From Desulfobacterales bacterium (GTDB lineage Bacteria > Desulfobacterota > Desulfobacteria > Desulfobacterales > BuS5), in assembly GCA_016735355.1 (NCBI GenBank), contig JAERRQ010000014.1, positions 1 through 14,585 of the forward strand: a stretch of DNA of 14,585 nucleotides, in the 5' to 3' direction. Every line of letters begins with the position of its first letter. Position 1 is the stretch's first letter. The position numbers and the translations under genes are program-made. Of the stretch, positions 1 to 6,968 are shown in pieces. A model generated the notes under the pieces. That model was not told where the DNA came from, made no database searches, and worked only from the letters and a program-made list of their open reading frames with translations.

Positions 1-6
1 TTTATT

Positions 7-894
7 ATGAAAAGCATATCTTTGGTCCTTGGAAGCGGAGGCGCTCGAGGATACGCCCATATCGGGATAATTGAAGTGTTGGAGGATTATGGTTATGAAA
101 TTCAATCGATAGCCGGATCTTCCATGGGAGCATTGATCGGCGGACTTTATGTCTGCGGAAAGCTTGATGCTTATAGGGAGTGGGTTTTAACTCTTGACGT
201 CCTGGATGTATTGAAACTGCTGGATTTCACAATCGGTAAAATAGGTTTTATCAAAGGAGACAGAGTCTTCAGCATCATGGAGGAGATGATTGGTGAAAAT
301 AATATTGAGGATTTGCCCATGGCCTTTACTGCTGTGGCTACTGATTTGACAACTCAAAAAGAAGTGTGGCTGCAAAGAGGAAATTTAAGTGTTGCTGTCA
401 GGGCATCGATTGCCATCCCAACGATTTTTACTCCCGTTGAAATAAAAAATAAAATATTAATCGATGGCGGTATACTCAATCCCGTTCCCATAGGACCCAC
501 GCTATCAGATATGACCGATTTAACAGTTGCGGTTAACTTAAATTCGCCTAAAACAATAAAACATCAAATAATAATACCCGAAAAAGAAAAGAAACGACAA
601 CGCCTCTTGCATGACAAAATAAATACCTTTTTGGAACAAAAACTTCCCGGCAAAGAAAAATCAGGACTCAATTACACGACAATATTCAGAAAAACGATTG
701 ATACCATGCAACATGCCATTGCACGGTATAAGATGGCGGAATATCAGCCGGACGTGGTCATTGAAATTCCGGGCAATTGTTGCGATTTTTATGATTTTCA
801 TAAAGCCTATGAAATGATCGAAATTGGAAAAAAAACTGCTGCTGAAGCATTAGAAAGACTTGATGATGCGACACTCCATCCGGATAGTGAATGA
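7..894 (+). CDS. Patatin-like phospholipase (RssA/NTE-type)
   Basis: This is a predicted serine lipid acyl hydrolase of the patatin family, cytosolic or peripheral to the membrane. All hallmark elements are visible in the 295 residues: a glycine-rich oxyanion-hole motif GSGGARG at about residues 9-15, the nucleophile elbow GSSMG at 37-41 (Ser39), and the Asp of the catalytic dyad in DGG at 153-155. There is no signal peptide or transmembrane segment. The C-terminal third (about 190-295) is charged and lysine-rich and probably family-specific. The ATG is only 6 bases from the window edge, so its ribosome binding site cannot be seen and an upstream start cannot be excluded. However, a motif beginning at residue 9 is typical for the family. 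The substrate cannot be told from sequence. Confidence 0.9.
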   Translation: MKSISLVLGSGGARGYAHIGIIEVLEDYGYEIQSIAGSSMGALIGGLYVCGKLDAYREWVLTLDVLDVLKLLDFTIGKIGFIKGDRVFSIMEEMIGENNIEDLPMAFTAVATDLTTQKEVWLQRGNLSVAVRASIAIPTIFTPVEIKNKILIDGGILNPVPIGPTLSDMTDLTVAVNLNSPKTIKHQIIIPEKEKKRQRLLHDKINTFLEQKLPGKEKSGLNYTTIFRKTIDTMQHAIARYKMAEYQPDVVIEIPGNCCDFYDFHKAYEMIEIGKKTAAEALERLDDATLHPDSE

Positions 895-945
895 GCTTAC
901 TTCTTTCATTTCCATTTTCTTTTGATCCGCATTTTGTTGCAGCTT

Positions 946-974
946 GTATCTCATTCAGGCAGCGAGATGTTTTT
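946..974 (+). terminator. Possible weak terminator after the patatin gene
   Basis: ATCTC (948-952) pairs with GAGAT (964-968), with two flanking wobble pairs and an 11-nt loop, and a run of five T (970-974) follows. The stem is short, so this is only a candidate. The rest of 895-1054 shows no gene. Confidence 0.3.
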
Positions 975-1054
975 GCCGTTCAAACGAAACGGAAAACTTT
1001 ATCTTTAAATCCATAACAAAAGTTGAGCTACGGAATATATAAGAGGTGGAAAAC

Positions 1055-1783
1055 ATGACCTTGGGATTATCTTTAAAACGGCGCATCGTAATCGGCGGCT
1101 TATTGCTCCTGGCGCTTGTCAGCACCCTCTTTTATTTTCAAGAAAAATTCCACGTAGTAAGCGTGGTAAGCTTTTTTGAATGGCTTGAATGGCTTGGCGC
1201 CTGGGCTCCGTTTCTTTTCATCCTTGTCGAGATGGTGGTGGTGGTATTTATTTTACCCGGGTTCGGACTCATCCTGGCGCTCGGCGGCGGATTTATGTTC
1301 GGCGTTTTAAAAGGCGCGCTTTATATCGTCATCGGCACGACTCTGGGAGCAGCACTCGCATTTATGATCGCGCGCCATTTTTTCGGGGAAAGGACTTCAA
1401 GGTTCATCCTGACCCACTCAAAGTTTAAGCTGCTCAACGACGAACTGTCGCGCGAGGGTTGGAAGATCGTTCTGCTGACAAACCTCGTACCGTTCTTTCC
1501 TTTCAAGCTCTCCCATTATTTTTTCGGGCTCACAGGGTTCTCTCTCCGGGATTTGGTCATCGGAGTCTTCTTCGGAATCATGCCGGTTACGATCACCAAC
1601 GCTTATATAGCTTCTCTTGCCTCCGATCTATCAACCCTTGGCTTGCGCAGCTCTTCGAGATCGCAGGCGAATTGGGTCATATATGGCATCGGCCTTGTCA
1701 TTATGATCGGAGTGGTTGTTTACATCACTCGCCTGGCCCGAAGAGCTCTGGATAAGTACGTTTCGAGGGAAGAATCGCCCTGA
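1055..1783 (+). CDS. TVP38/TMEM64 family (VTT domain) inner-membrane protein
   Basis: This is a polytopic membrane protein of the SNARE-associated/VTT (DedA-related) superfamily, whose characterised members act as lipid scramblases or in membrane homeostasis. The 242 residues hold an N-terminal transmembrane helix (about residues 10-27) and a second near 45-65. The VTT core follows, with a glycine-rich stretch (LPGFGLILALGGG) and the segment GTTLGAALAFMIARHFF. Next comes an amphipathic region ending LVPFFPFKLSHYFFGLTG, and finally a C-terminal helix. I chose ATG at 1055 over an in-frame GTG at 1046 because the GTG lies inside a good Shine-Dalgarno (AGAGGTGG, 1042-1049) placed for 1055. By eye the gene is richer in GC than its neighbours, which may hint at a different origin. 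The neighbouring patatin gene suggests a lipid context, but that is only inference. Confidence 0.88.
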   Translation: MTLGLSLKRRIVIGGLLLLALVSTLFYFQEKFHVVSVVSFFEWLEWLGAWAPFLFILVEMVVVVFILPGFGLILALGGGFMFGVLKGALYIVIGTTLGAALAFMIARHFFGERTSRFILTHSKFKLLNDELSREGWKIVLLTNLVPFFPFKLSHYFFGLTGFSLRDLVIGVFFGIMPVTITNAYIASLASDLSTLGLRSSSRSQANWVIYGIGLVIMIGVVVYITRLARRALDKYVSREESP

Positions 1784-1907
1784 AAGTATATGCAACAAAA
1801 TCTGCGCCCTTACAGGGAAAAGTCGTTACTTCTCAAAAACCCCCAGTCCCCGCTCCTTAATCAACGACGCACCCTAAAAAATACCTTCACAAAATTACTT
1901 GTATTAA
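1784..1907. other. Non-coding stretch
   Basis: No gene or clear terminator is seen here. The frame of the downstream remnant is closed by a TAA at 1905-1907. The right end is very AT-rich. Confidence 0.5.
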
Positions 1908-1927
1908 TATAAAATTTTTTGTATTAA
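1899..1927. repeat. Direct repeat TTGTATTAA, two copies 20 bp apart
   Basis: TTGTATTAA occurs at 1899-1907 and again at 1919-1927, so the copies start 20 bp apart, about two helical turns. They flank an A/T run. This could be a regulator site of the decayed downstream gene or chance in AT-rich DNA. Confidence 0.3.
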
Positions 1928-2327
1928 AGACTGCCTGCACGTCGAAAAATTGACCTGCCCTACGAATTTCAGCGAAATCTGCTGGGCGGCATCCGGAGGG
2001 TTATCAAATATTCAATCCCGCCATGGAAAAGATATATTATCGTCTTTTCACCTTAGTCCCGGAACACCGGCCATGGCCGCCGCCTGGATTATTCTTGCCA
2101 GGACCCGATTTCCGGCGGAGCTGACCGAGTCTTCTCCTCAAAAGGGCGTTAAAACAGCATCAGTCCCCTTTGATATTTCATTAGAGTTTATTCCGGATCT
2201 TCTGCGTGGACCTGATAAGCAATTGGAGCGTCTTGCAGAAGGGCTGGCCACGAATGCACCTGAATTTACTAATCTTATTCATCTGAGAATGGAACAATTG
2301 TGGATTTTCAAGAGAAGTGTACTATAG
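1908..2327 (+). pseudogene. Remnant of an RtcR-like sigma-54 activator, sensor-domain fragment
   Basis: The frame is open from 1908 to the TAG at 2325-2327 but lacks a convincing start and ribosome binding site (only TTG at 1950). The translated segment FHLSPGTPAMAAAWIILART, followed by RFPAELTESSPQKGV and VPFDISLEFIPDLL, resembles the N-terminal sensor (CARF-like) domain of RtcR-family sigma-54-interacting regulators. E. coli RtcR has a comparable HITTGTHVAQICWFLLAEAR-like stretch followed by an ARLIQSSP-like one. Similarity fades after about NLIH (around 2283). The AAA+ ATPase with its GAFTGA loop and the HTH domain that should follow are absent. Both ends appear lost, so I read it as decayed. 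It could instead be a stand-alone sensor protein, but that is less likely. The family assignment is from memory of the motif pattern, without a search. Confidence 0.55.
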
Positions 2328-2360
2328 TGCGGGACACACGAACTGATACTTGATGCCGTC

Positions 2361-2550
2361 ACTAAGGAACGAGGATGAAATAACTTCCCCAACTATGCAT
2401 CACAGCTTCAGTCCATCTTTGCCCGATCTAAAATTACAAAAATATTGAAATAGCTTGCTATTCCTTCAACTTTTGTAATTTTAGATCGGGCAAACCTAAC
2501 CTAAATCTGTGCGCCTACTTGTGGAAGTTATTTCGTCCACGTTCTTAAGG
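2361..2550. mobile_element. MITE-like nested palindromic element, 190 bp, no ORF
   Basis: Imperfect terminal inverted repeats, 2361-2390 and 2521-2550, match at 24 of 30 positions and share the core GAAATAACTTCC. Nested inside is a perfect 24-bp inverted repeat (2418-2441 and 2471-2494). A CACAG (2401-2405) and a CTGTG (2507-2511) also pair at nearly symmetrical positions. The whole unit can therefore extrude as a long cruciform or fold as RNA on either strand. It encodes no protein. No clear target-site duplication is visible. The architecture fits a non-autonomous transposable element (MITE), and no cognate transposase is in the window. It lies between a gene remnant and the leader of a histidine kinase. 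Confidence 0.55.
2418..2494. repeat. Perfect 24-bp inverted repeat with 29-nt spacer
   Basis: The left arm 2418-2441 begins TTTGCCCGATCTAAAATT, and the right arm 2471-2494 is its exact reverse complement. The spacer also folds weakly: TTGAA (2445-2449) against TTCAA near 2465-2469, and ATAG against CTAT around a CTTG loop. With arms rich in A/T at the inner end it could also act as a bidirectional transcription stop. Confidence 0.85.
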
Positions 2551-2554
2551 CAAA

Positions 2555-2586
2555 ATCAGCCAACCGTTAGAGAAGCGTCGGCTGAT
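2555..2586 (+). promoter_or_regulatory. Leader hairpin upstream of the histidine kinase
   Basis: ATCAGCC (2555-2561) pairs with GGCTGAT (2580-2586) across an 18-nt loop, 28 nt before the start codon at 2615. It may be a structured leader or an operator. It is not followed by a T run, so it is not a classical terminator. Confidence 0.3.
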
Positions 2587-2614
2587 CAACGTTTGTTATA
2601 ATGGAGGCCATAAC

Positions 2615-4093
2615 ATGCAGCAGACAAACAAAAATCCTGATTACTATATGTTAAAAGCGTCTGAAGCCTTTAGAAAAAAAATCATGATAATTTCTCCGAA
2701 ATTTAAAATCCTTTACGCGGGCGGAAAAGATTTTGATAAGCATAAACCCGATGTTGTGGGAACATTATGTTATGAAGCGCTTTATGGTCGAAACTCTCCT
2801 TGCAATAATTGTCCCGCACTGGAAGTTGCTCAAACCCACAAGTTAGCCTTAAGGGAACCCCAGGGAGGATTTTCATGCTTATATTCTTATCCTGTTTTTT
2901 CCGGTGAAAAAATCGAGGCGTTTGCAATGTTCGACTTTGAATTTTCGGACATCAAAGAACTGGGAGAAAAACTGCATAACAGGTCTAATGCTTTTTTACG
3001 CAACCTTATCCTTAGTGCGGTGGACGGCGTTGTCTCCGCCGACAGATCAGGCAAGATACGCATGTTCAACGATGCTGCCGCAGAAATAACCGGATTTAGC
3101 GTAGATGAAGCCATCAATAAACTCGATATTTGGGATATATATATAGATGACGGCGCGAGAGAGATTATGAAAAAACTTCGCAGTGATGAATACGGAGGCA
3201 AGGGAAAGCTTAAGGCATACCATGTTAATATTTTAAGAAAAGACGGTGCTACCGTTCCCATCAGCCTTAATGCCTCGATTGTATACGAAGATGATCGCGA
3301 AGCGGCCACTATCGGCTTTTTTCACGATTTACGGGTGGAACTTAAAATGAAAAAGGAACTGGCGCAGACCCAGTCACAGCTCCTTCAGTCGGAAAAGATG
3401 GCATCTCTGGGCAAACTTGCTGCCGGTGTGGCTCACCAGTTAAACAATCCTCTTGCTGGAATTATTATTTTTTCAAAACTGATAATGGAAGAATATGATC
3501 TTGTAGAGGAAGCCAAAGAAGATTTACGGCGGGTAATTCTGGATGCAGAGCGATGTCGCGATACAGTTAAGGAACTTTTGGAGTTTTCACGTCAAACAAG
3601 TCAATTAATGCGTCCGCACGATGTTAATAAAGCTATAACCCGAACACTTTTTTTGCTGGAGAATCAAACTCTTTTTCATAATATTGAAATAAAAAAAAAT
3701 CTGGATCCAATGCTTCCGTCAGTAGATGCCAATATGCAGCAGTTGAATCATGTGTTCCTGAACCTGATCCTTAATGCTGCCGATGCGATGGATGGCCGGG
3801 GAAAACTTACTATTAATTCTTACCTGCTATCCGGCAAGAATGGAGTCTGTATTGAAATATCAGATACAGGCCCAGGGATACCGGAAAAAAATCAAAAACA
3901 GATTTTTGAGCCTTTTTTTACCACCAAAGAAGAGGGCAAAGGAACCGGGCTGGGTCTCAGCATGGTTTATGGTATTGTGGAAGACCACGGCGGCAGAATC
4001 TATGTGAAAAATAAACCTGATCAGGGCGCAACTTTCTATATTGAACTTCCGATCGCAGCTCGGGATAACCAAGGAGACGATAATGGAAAATAG
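2615..4093 (+). CDS. Soluble PAS sensor histidine kinase with N-terminal Cys motif
   Basis: This 492-residue kinase has no transmembrane segment, so it should sense an intracellular signal. Residues 1-115 form a PAS-like sensor with the motif C52-x10-C63-x2-C66-P, plus Cys88. A second PAS domain spans about 130-240. A short coiled coil leads to the HisKA domain with His274 in GVAHQLNNP. The HATPase domain has its N box at Asn387 (LNLILNAAD), G1 box DTGPGIP (417-423), F box FEPFFTTK and G2 box GTGLGLS (443-449). All catalytic boxes are intact. The HQLNNP-type phosphoacceptor is typical of NtrB-like kinases. The ATG is preceded by TGGAGG (2602-2607). It overlaps the next gene by 11 nt, so the two products are probably made together. 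The cysteines could bind a metal or an Fe-S cluster, or respond to redox state; this is inference. Confidence 0.92.
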   Translation: MQQTNKNPDYYMLKASEAFRKKIMIISPKFKILYAGGKDFDKHKPDVVGTLCYEALYGRNSPCNNCPALEVAQTHKLALREPQGGFSCLYSYPVFSGEKIEAFAMFDFEFSDIKELGEKLHNRSNAFLRNLILSAVDGVVSADRSGKIRMFNDAAAEITGFSVDEAINKLDIWDIYIDDGAREIMKKLRSDEYGGKGKLKAYHVNILRKDGATVPISLNASIVYEDDREAATIGFFHDLRVELKMKKELAQTQSQLLQSEKMASLGKLAAGVAHQLNNPLAGIIIFSKLIMEEYDLVEEAKEDLRRVILDAERCRDTVKELLEFSRQTSQLMRPHDVNKAITRTLFLLENQTLFHNIEIKKNLDPMLPSVDANMQQLNHVFLNLILNAADAMDGRGKLTINSYLLSGKNGVCIEISDTGPGIPEKNQKQIFEPFFTTKEEGKGTGLGLSMVYGIVEDHGGRIYVKNKPDQGATFYIELPIAARDNQGDDNGK

Positions 4094-5573
4094 TATAAAA
4101 ACCACTCAAGTGCTGGTTATAGATGATGAACAGGACCTTAGAGACGGAGCGGAGCGAATTCTTACCCGAATGGAATGCGATGTTTTTAAAGCGTCTCGTG
4201 GAGATGAAGGCCTGGATATTATAAAAGAGGAAGAGATTGCCATTGTCCTTCTTGATATGAAGATGCCGGGCATGGATGGGATGGAGGTTCTTAAAATAAT
4301 TAAGGATATGGATAAAGAGATTCTCGTAATTGTAATTACCGGATATGCAACATTGGAGACAGCCATAGAAGCCATGAAAATTGGGGCTTACGACTTTATC
4401 TCAAAACCTTATGAACCTGAACAATTGCGCATAGTCGTCAGGCGGGCGCGTGAAAAGTTTGAACTCAAACGTGAAGCCGAACAACTGGAGGCAAAACGAA
4501 AAAAGACACTTCTTGACCTTGACACTGAAAAAAGCCGAATCCATACTATCATTGAATCTCTTCCCAACGGAGTTGTGGTAACAAATTCTGAAGGGAAGGT
4601 GATGCTTATGAATCCTTCTTTTCGTCTCCATTTGGGCATCGATAAATCGATTGCTACAGGACAACATATAGATACTTATATTTCCGACAAAGCTCTTTGC
4701 AATCTTATAATGGAAATTTCACGGGGCAAGCATGTGGATTTTAATGATATCCCCACATATGAGCTTTTATTGCCTAATAATAAATATTTAATGGCGCGCG
4801 GTCGGCCTGTGCTTGGCGATAAAAGGGAATGTCTTGGCGCAGTTGTAAATTTTATGGATATTTCAGCCATGAAAACCCTGGATCAGCTAAAGTCCGAATT
4901 CGTTGCCAAGGTTTCCCATGAACTCAGATCTCCACTTTCCACTATACATGAACAACTGGCACTGGTGCTAAAAGAATTTGTTGGTGTAAAATCCGAAGAG
5001 GATCAACATATGCTTTCACGCGCCAAAGAAAAGACCAGGGGGCTTATTTCTCTGATCGGAGACCTGCTGGATCTGTCACGCATTGAATCGGGAATAGTTG
5101 TCCAGGAACCAAAACAAGTCAGCCTGGTTGACTTGTTGAAAGATATAGTCGATTTTCTTGGAACCAGGGCTAAAAATAAGATGCAGTCCCTTACATTGGA
5201 AGTTCCGGACGATCCTTTACCAATTATAAAGGCCGACCCGATTGCTCTGGAGAGTATTTTCGGCAATTTGATTACCAATGCCGTCAATTACACCCAGGAT
5301 AAAGGAGCTGTCAAAGTTAAGGTAGAATATATTGGAATAAATATTAGAGTCATGGTGACAGACAATGGATTCGGAATTGAAGAAAGGCACCTGGACAAAA
5401 TTTTTGACAGATTCTACAGGGTTAAAAATGACAAAACACGCTATATAACAGGTACGGGGCTCGGCCTTCCCATTGTAAAAGGTCTGGTCGATTCTATTGG
5501 TGGGTTTATTGATGTTGAGAGTACTTTTGGCAAAGGGACTGTTTTTACCGTTATTATACCTGTAAAAACTTGA
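4083..5573 (+). CDS. Hybrid REC-PAS-histidine kinase
   Basis: This 496-residue signalling protein carries a receiver domain at residues 8-125: acidic pair D14/D15, phosphoacceptor Asp58 in LLDMKMPGMDG, Thr86 and Lys108 in SKPY. A linker coiled coil (about 125-152) is followed by a PAS domain (about 155-262), then HisKA with His279 in VSHELRSP. The HATPase domain carries an N box (GNLITNAVNYT), DNGFGIE, an F box (FDRFYR) and GTGLGLPIVKG. No membrane helix is seen. An in-frame ATG at 4041 is less likely as the start than 4083, because AAGGAG (4071-4076) sits 6 nt upstream of 4083. The start lies inside the preceding kinase gene, indicating translational coupling. The simplest reading is that the upstream kinase phosphorylates this receiver, which modulates the second kinase. 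The final target is unknown, and the single-domain receiver at 6579-6968 is a candidate. Transcription converges with the AroE-like gene 24 nt downstream. Confidence 0.93.
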   Translation: MENSIKTTQVLVIDDEQDLRDGAERILTRMECDVFKASRGDEGLDIIKEEEIAIVLLDMKMPGMDGMEVLKIIKDMDKEILVIVITGYATLETAIEAMKIGAYDFISKPYEPEQLRIVVRRAREKFELKREAEQLEAKRKKTLLDLDTEKSRIHTIIESLPNGVVVTNSEGKVMLMNPSFRLHLGIDKSIATGQHIDTYISDKALCNLIMEISRGKHVDFNDIPTYELLLPNNKYLMARGRPVLGDKRECLGAVVNFMDISAMKTLDQLKSEFVAKVSHELRSPLSTIHEQLALVLKEFVGVKSEEDQHMLSRAKEKTRGLISLIGDLLDLSRIESGIVVQEPKQVSLVDLLKDIVDFLGTRAKNKMQSLTLEVPDDPLPIIKADPIALESIFGNLITNAVNYTQDKGAVKVKVEYIGINIRVMVTDNGFGIEERHLDKIFDRFYRVKNDKTRYITGTGLGLPIVKGLVDSIGGFIDVESTFGKGTVFTVIIPVKT

Positions 5574-5597
5574 GCGAACCCTTGGTTTGTCATTCAC

Positions 5598-6413
5598 CTA
5601 TAAAGATTCAAGCGCTTTCATAAATTCATATGTGTCGACCTGCGTTTTCGTTAATAAAGCAAAGGTACGCTTGGCCTGATGAGCAAGAACAGGAAGGGCG
5701 TCTATGAATTTTATGCCTCTGCTATCGGCCATATCCTTCCAGAAATTTTCTTCGGATCCATAGTTCATATCGACTATCAGTTTGCATTCCGGAGTTTCAA
5801 GCCTATTTACCAGGTCTGCAAACTCCGGCATTTCATCAATAGTAGATTGAACTGTGGCATTAACTACTATGTCCACCAAAACAGGCTTATCAGGCAAGGA
5901 TTCAAGTGATTTTGTTTCACCCCCGATTTGTTTGGTAATCTGGAATGTTTTCTCCTCATTCTCGCCTGCTATAAATATTGAAGCCGCCCGCAGCCAATTT
6001 AATATAAAAACAACCGCCCTGGCGGTTCCTCCTGATCCAAAAACAAGAGCCGACTTGCCGGTAAGGTCAAAACCTGCTTCGTCCACGGCATCCATAAAAC
6101 CTATGGCATTAGTATTGTATCCTTTTAGTATTTTTCCGTCGTAGATGATGGTATTAACCGCACCGATAATATTGGCCCCTTCCGAAAGAATATCGAGATG
6201 AGGTATTACCGTCTCCTTAAAAGGTATAGTCAGGATTGCACCCGTCATATTCAATACTTTGATGCTCTGGAGCGCCTGTCCGATCTGATCCGGTTCGACC
6301 ATGAAGGGAACACATGCCCCTTTCATGCCGACCCTTTTTAATATCTTTGTATACATTGCGGGTGTTTTTGAACGTAATGCCCGTTTATCGCCCAACATGC
6401 AAAAAACCTTCAT
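5598..6413 (-). CDS. AroE-like (shikimate dehydrogenase family) oxidoreductase, divergent
   Basis: The 271-residue protein has the fold signature of shikimate dehydrogenases, NAD(P)-dependent enzymes that reduce 3-dehydroshikimate. Visible motifs are a substrate-binding loop RSKTP (14-18), the catalytic-Lys motif TIPFKE (Lys66), GAVNT (84-88), the Rossmann motif GSGGTARAV (126-134) and QAKRTFALLTK near the C-terminus. The family motif NTDxxGF reads NTNAIGF (100-106), so the Asp that pairs with Lys in catalysis is Asn102. The NATSxG and DxxYxP motifs are also altered (NATVQ, DMNYGS). It may act on another substrate or be weakly active. A stand-alone aroE in an aromatic-pathway cluster would look different; here the neighbours are signalling and C1 genes. 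GAGG in the leader, 8 nt before ATG, supports the start. Confidence 0.8.
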   Translation of the reverse strand: MKVFCMLGDKRALRSKTPAMYTKILKRVGMKGACVPFMVEPDQIGQALQSIKVLNMTGAILTIPFKETVIPHLDILSEGANIIGAVNTIIYDGKILKGYNTNAIGFMDAVDEAGFDLTGKSALVFGSGGTARAVVFILNWLRAASIFIAGENEEKTFQITKQIGGETKSLESLPDKPVLVDIVVNATVQSTIDEMPEFADLVNRLETPECKLIVDMNYGSEENFWKDMADSRGIKFIDALPVLAHQAKRTFALLTKTQVDTYEFMKALESL

Positions 6414-6469
6414 CTGATATCCTCGCTTGTAAACTTTTATCTGATAAATCAGCCGGCCGGCAGTGTTCC

Positions 6470-6519
6470 ATCAGGATCGAATTTTGCTTTTATGTAACAA
6501 AGTAGCCTCCGATCCTGAT
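6470..6519. repeat. 10-bp perfect inverted repeat upstream of the AroE-like gene
   Basis: ATCAGGATCG (6470-6479) and CGATCCTGAT (6510-6519) are exact reverse complements with a 30-nt spacer. They lie in the 165-bp gap between the response regulator and the AroE-like gene. No T run follows on the minus strand. A separate palindromic stretch, CTGATAAATCAG and CCGGCCGG (6441-6460), lies closer to the AroE-like start. The function is unknown; an operator or structured leader is possible. Confidence 0.5.
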
Positions 6520-6564
6520 AAAAATAGATATAAAGTGGAACCATAAACAACAGAATCCCGTTTT

Positions 6565-6586
6565 TTCTTATAGACTTCTTATAGAC
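6565..6586. repeat. Tandem 11-bp duplication across a stop codon
   Basis: TTCTTATAGAC is repeated twice in direct succession (6565-6575, 6576-6586). The first copy in the direction of transcription contains the last codons and TAA stop of the response regulator. The second copy follows immediately, so the protein is unaffected. Confidence 0.7.
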
Positions 6587-6968
6587 CTAGAAGGCTTTTA
6601 ATGCTGTCTGTAATCTCTTCTGAAGAAGCCGGTTTGGGTAGATAATCCTCAGCCTCCATGCTCATTCCGTCATGATGTGAATAACGGGTTGAAGTCACAT
6701 GCGACGCTACCGCAGTCAGCATAAGTATCGGAATATCAGCATATTTTTCGTCGTTTTTAAGCTCCTTGCAGACTGCATACCCATCTTTTTCAGGCATCAT
6801 AACATCCAGAACAATAGCATCAGGAGGATTATCCTTTACTTTTTGAATCCCTTCCACACCATCATAAGCAACATCTACATCAAACCCTTCTTTTTCCAGG
6901 TTCCTCTGAACAAGGGAAGCGAAATCAGGCTCATCATCGACTATAAGAATTCTTTTTTTTGTGTTCAT
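6579..6968 (-). CDS. Single-domain response regulator (REC only)
   Basis: This 129-residue CheY-like receiver has no output domain. It has the acidic pair D11/D12, phosphoacceptor Asp55 in VLDVMMP, Thr85 in LTA, and Lys112 in PKPAS. The segment between Thr85 and Lys112 is about five residues longer than in CheY and carries a polar, His-containing loop (STRYSHHDGMSMEAEDY), which may form a partner-specific surface. A strong ribosome binding site, AAGGAGGT, lies just upstream of the ATG. Without an output domain it probably acts by protein contact, in a phosphorelay or on an enzyme. The two kinases on the opposite strand are possible partners. It lies downstream of, and on the same strand as, the C1 cluster, so it may be co-transcribed or have its own promoter in the 137-bp gap. 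Confidence 0.93.
   Translation of the reverse strand: MNTKKRILIVDDEPDFASLVQRNLEKEGFDVDVAYDGVEGIQKVKDNPPDAIVLDVMMPEKDGYAVCKELKNDEKYADIPILMLTAVASHVTSTRYSHHDGMSMEAEDYLPKPASSEEITDSIKSLLGL

Noticed and set aside
1046..1054. GTG start for the TVP38-family gene
   Set aside because: The GTG is part of the Shine-Dalgarno AGAGGTGG that serves the ATG at 1055.
2418..2494. CRISPR repeat pair
   Set aside because: The two arms are inverted, not direct, there are only two of them, and there is no series of spacers or cas gene.
2594..2602. Extended -10 promoter TGTTATAAT upstream of the first kinase
   Set aside because: A transcript from it would start at about 2609, after the Shine-Dalgarno at 2602-2607, and no -35 hexamer lies at the right distance. 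It is probably chance or a minor start.
4041..4082. Earlier ATG start for the REC-PAS-kinase
   Set aside because: It would add 14 residues with no family counterpart, while AAGGAG lies 6 nt before the ATG at 4083.
5574..5597. Bidirectional terminator between the convergent kinase and AroE-like genes
   Set aside because: Only a 4-bp AACC/GGTT stem is present in the 24-nt gap, with no T run on either side.
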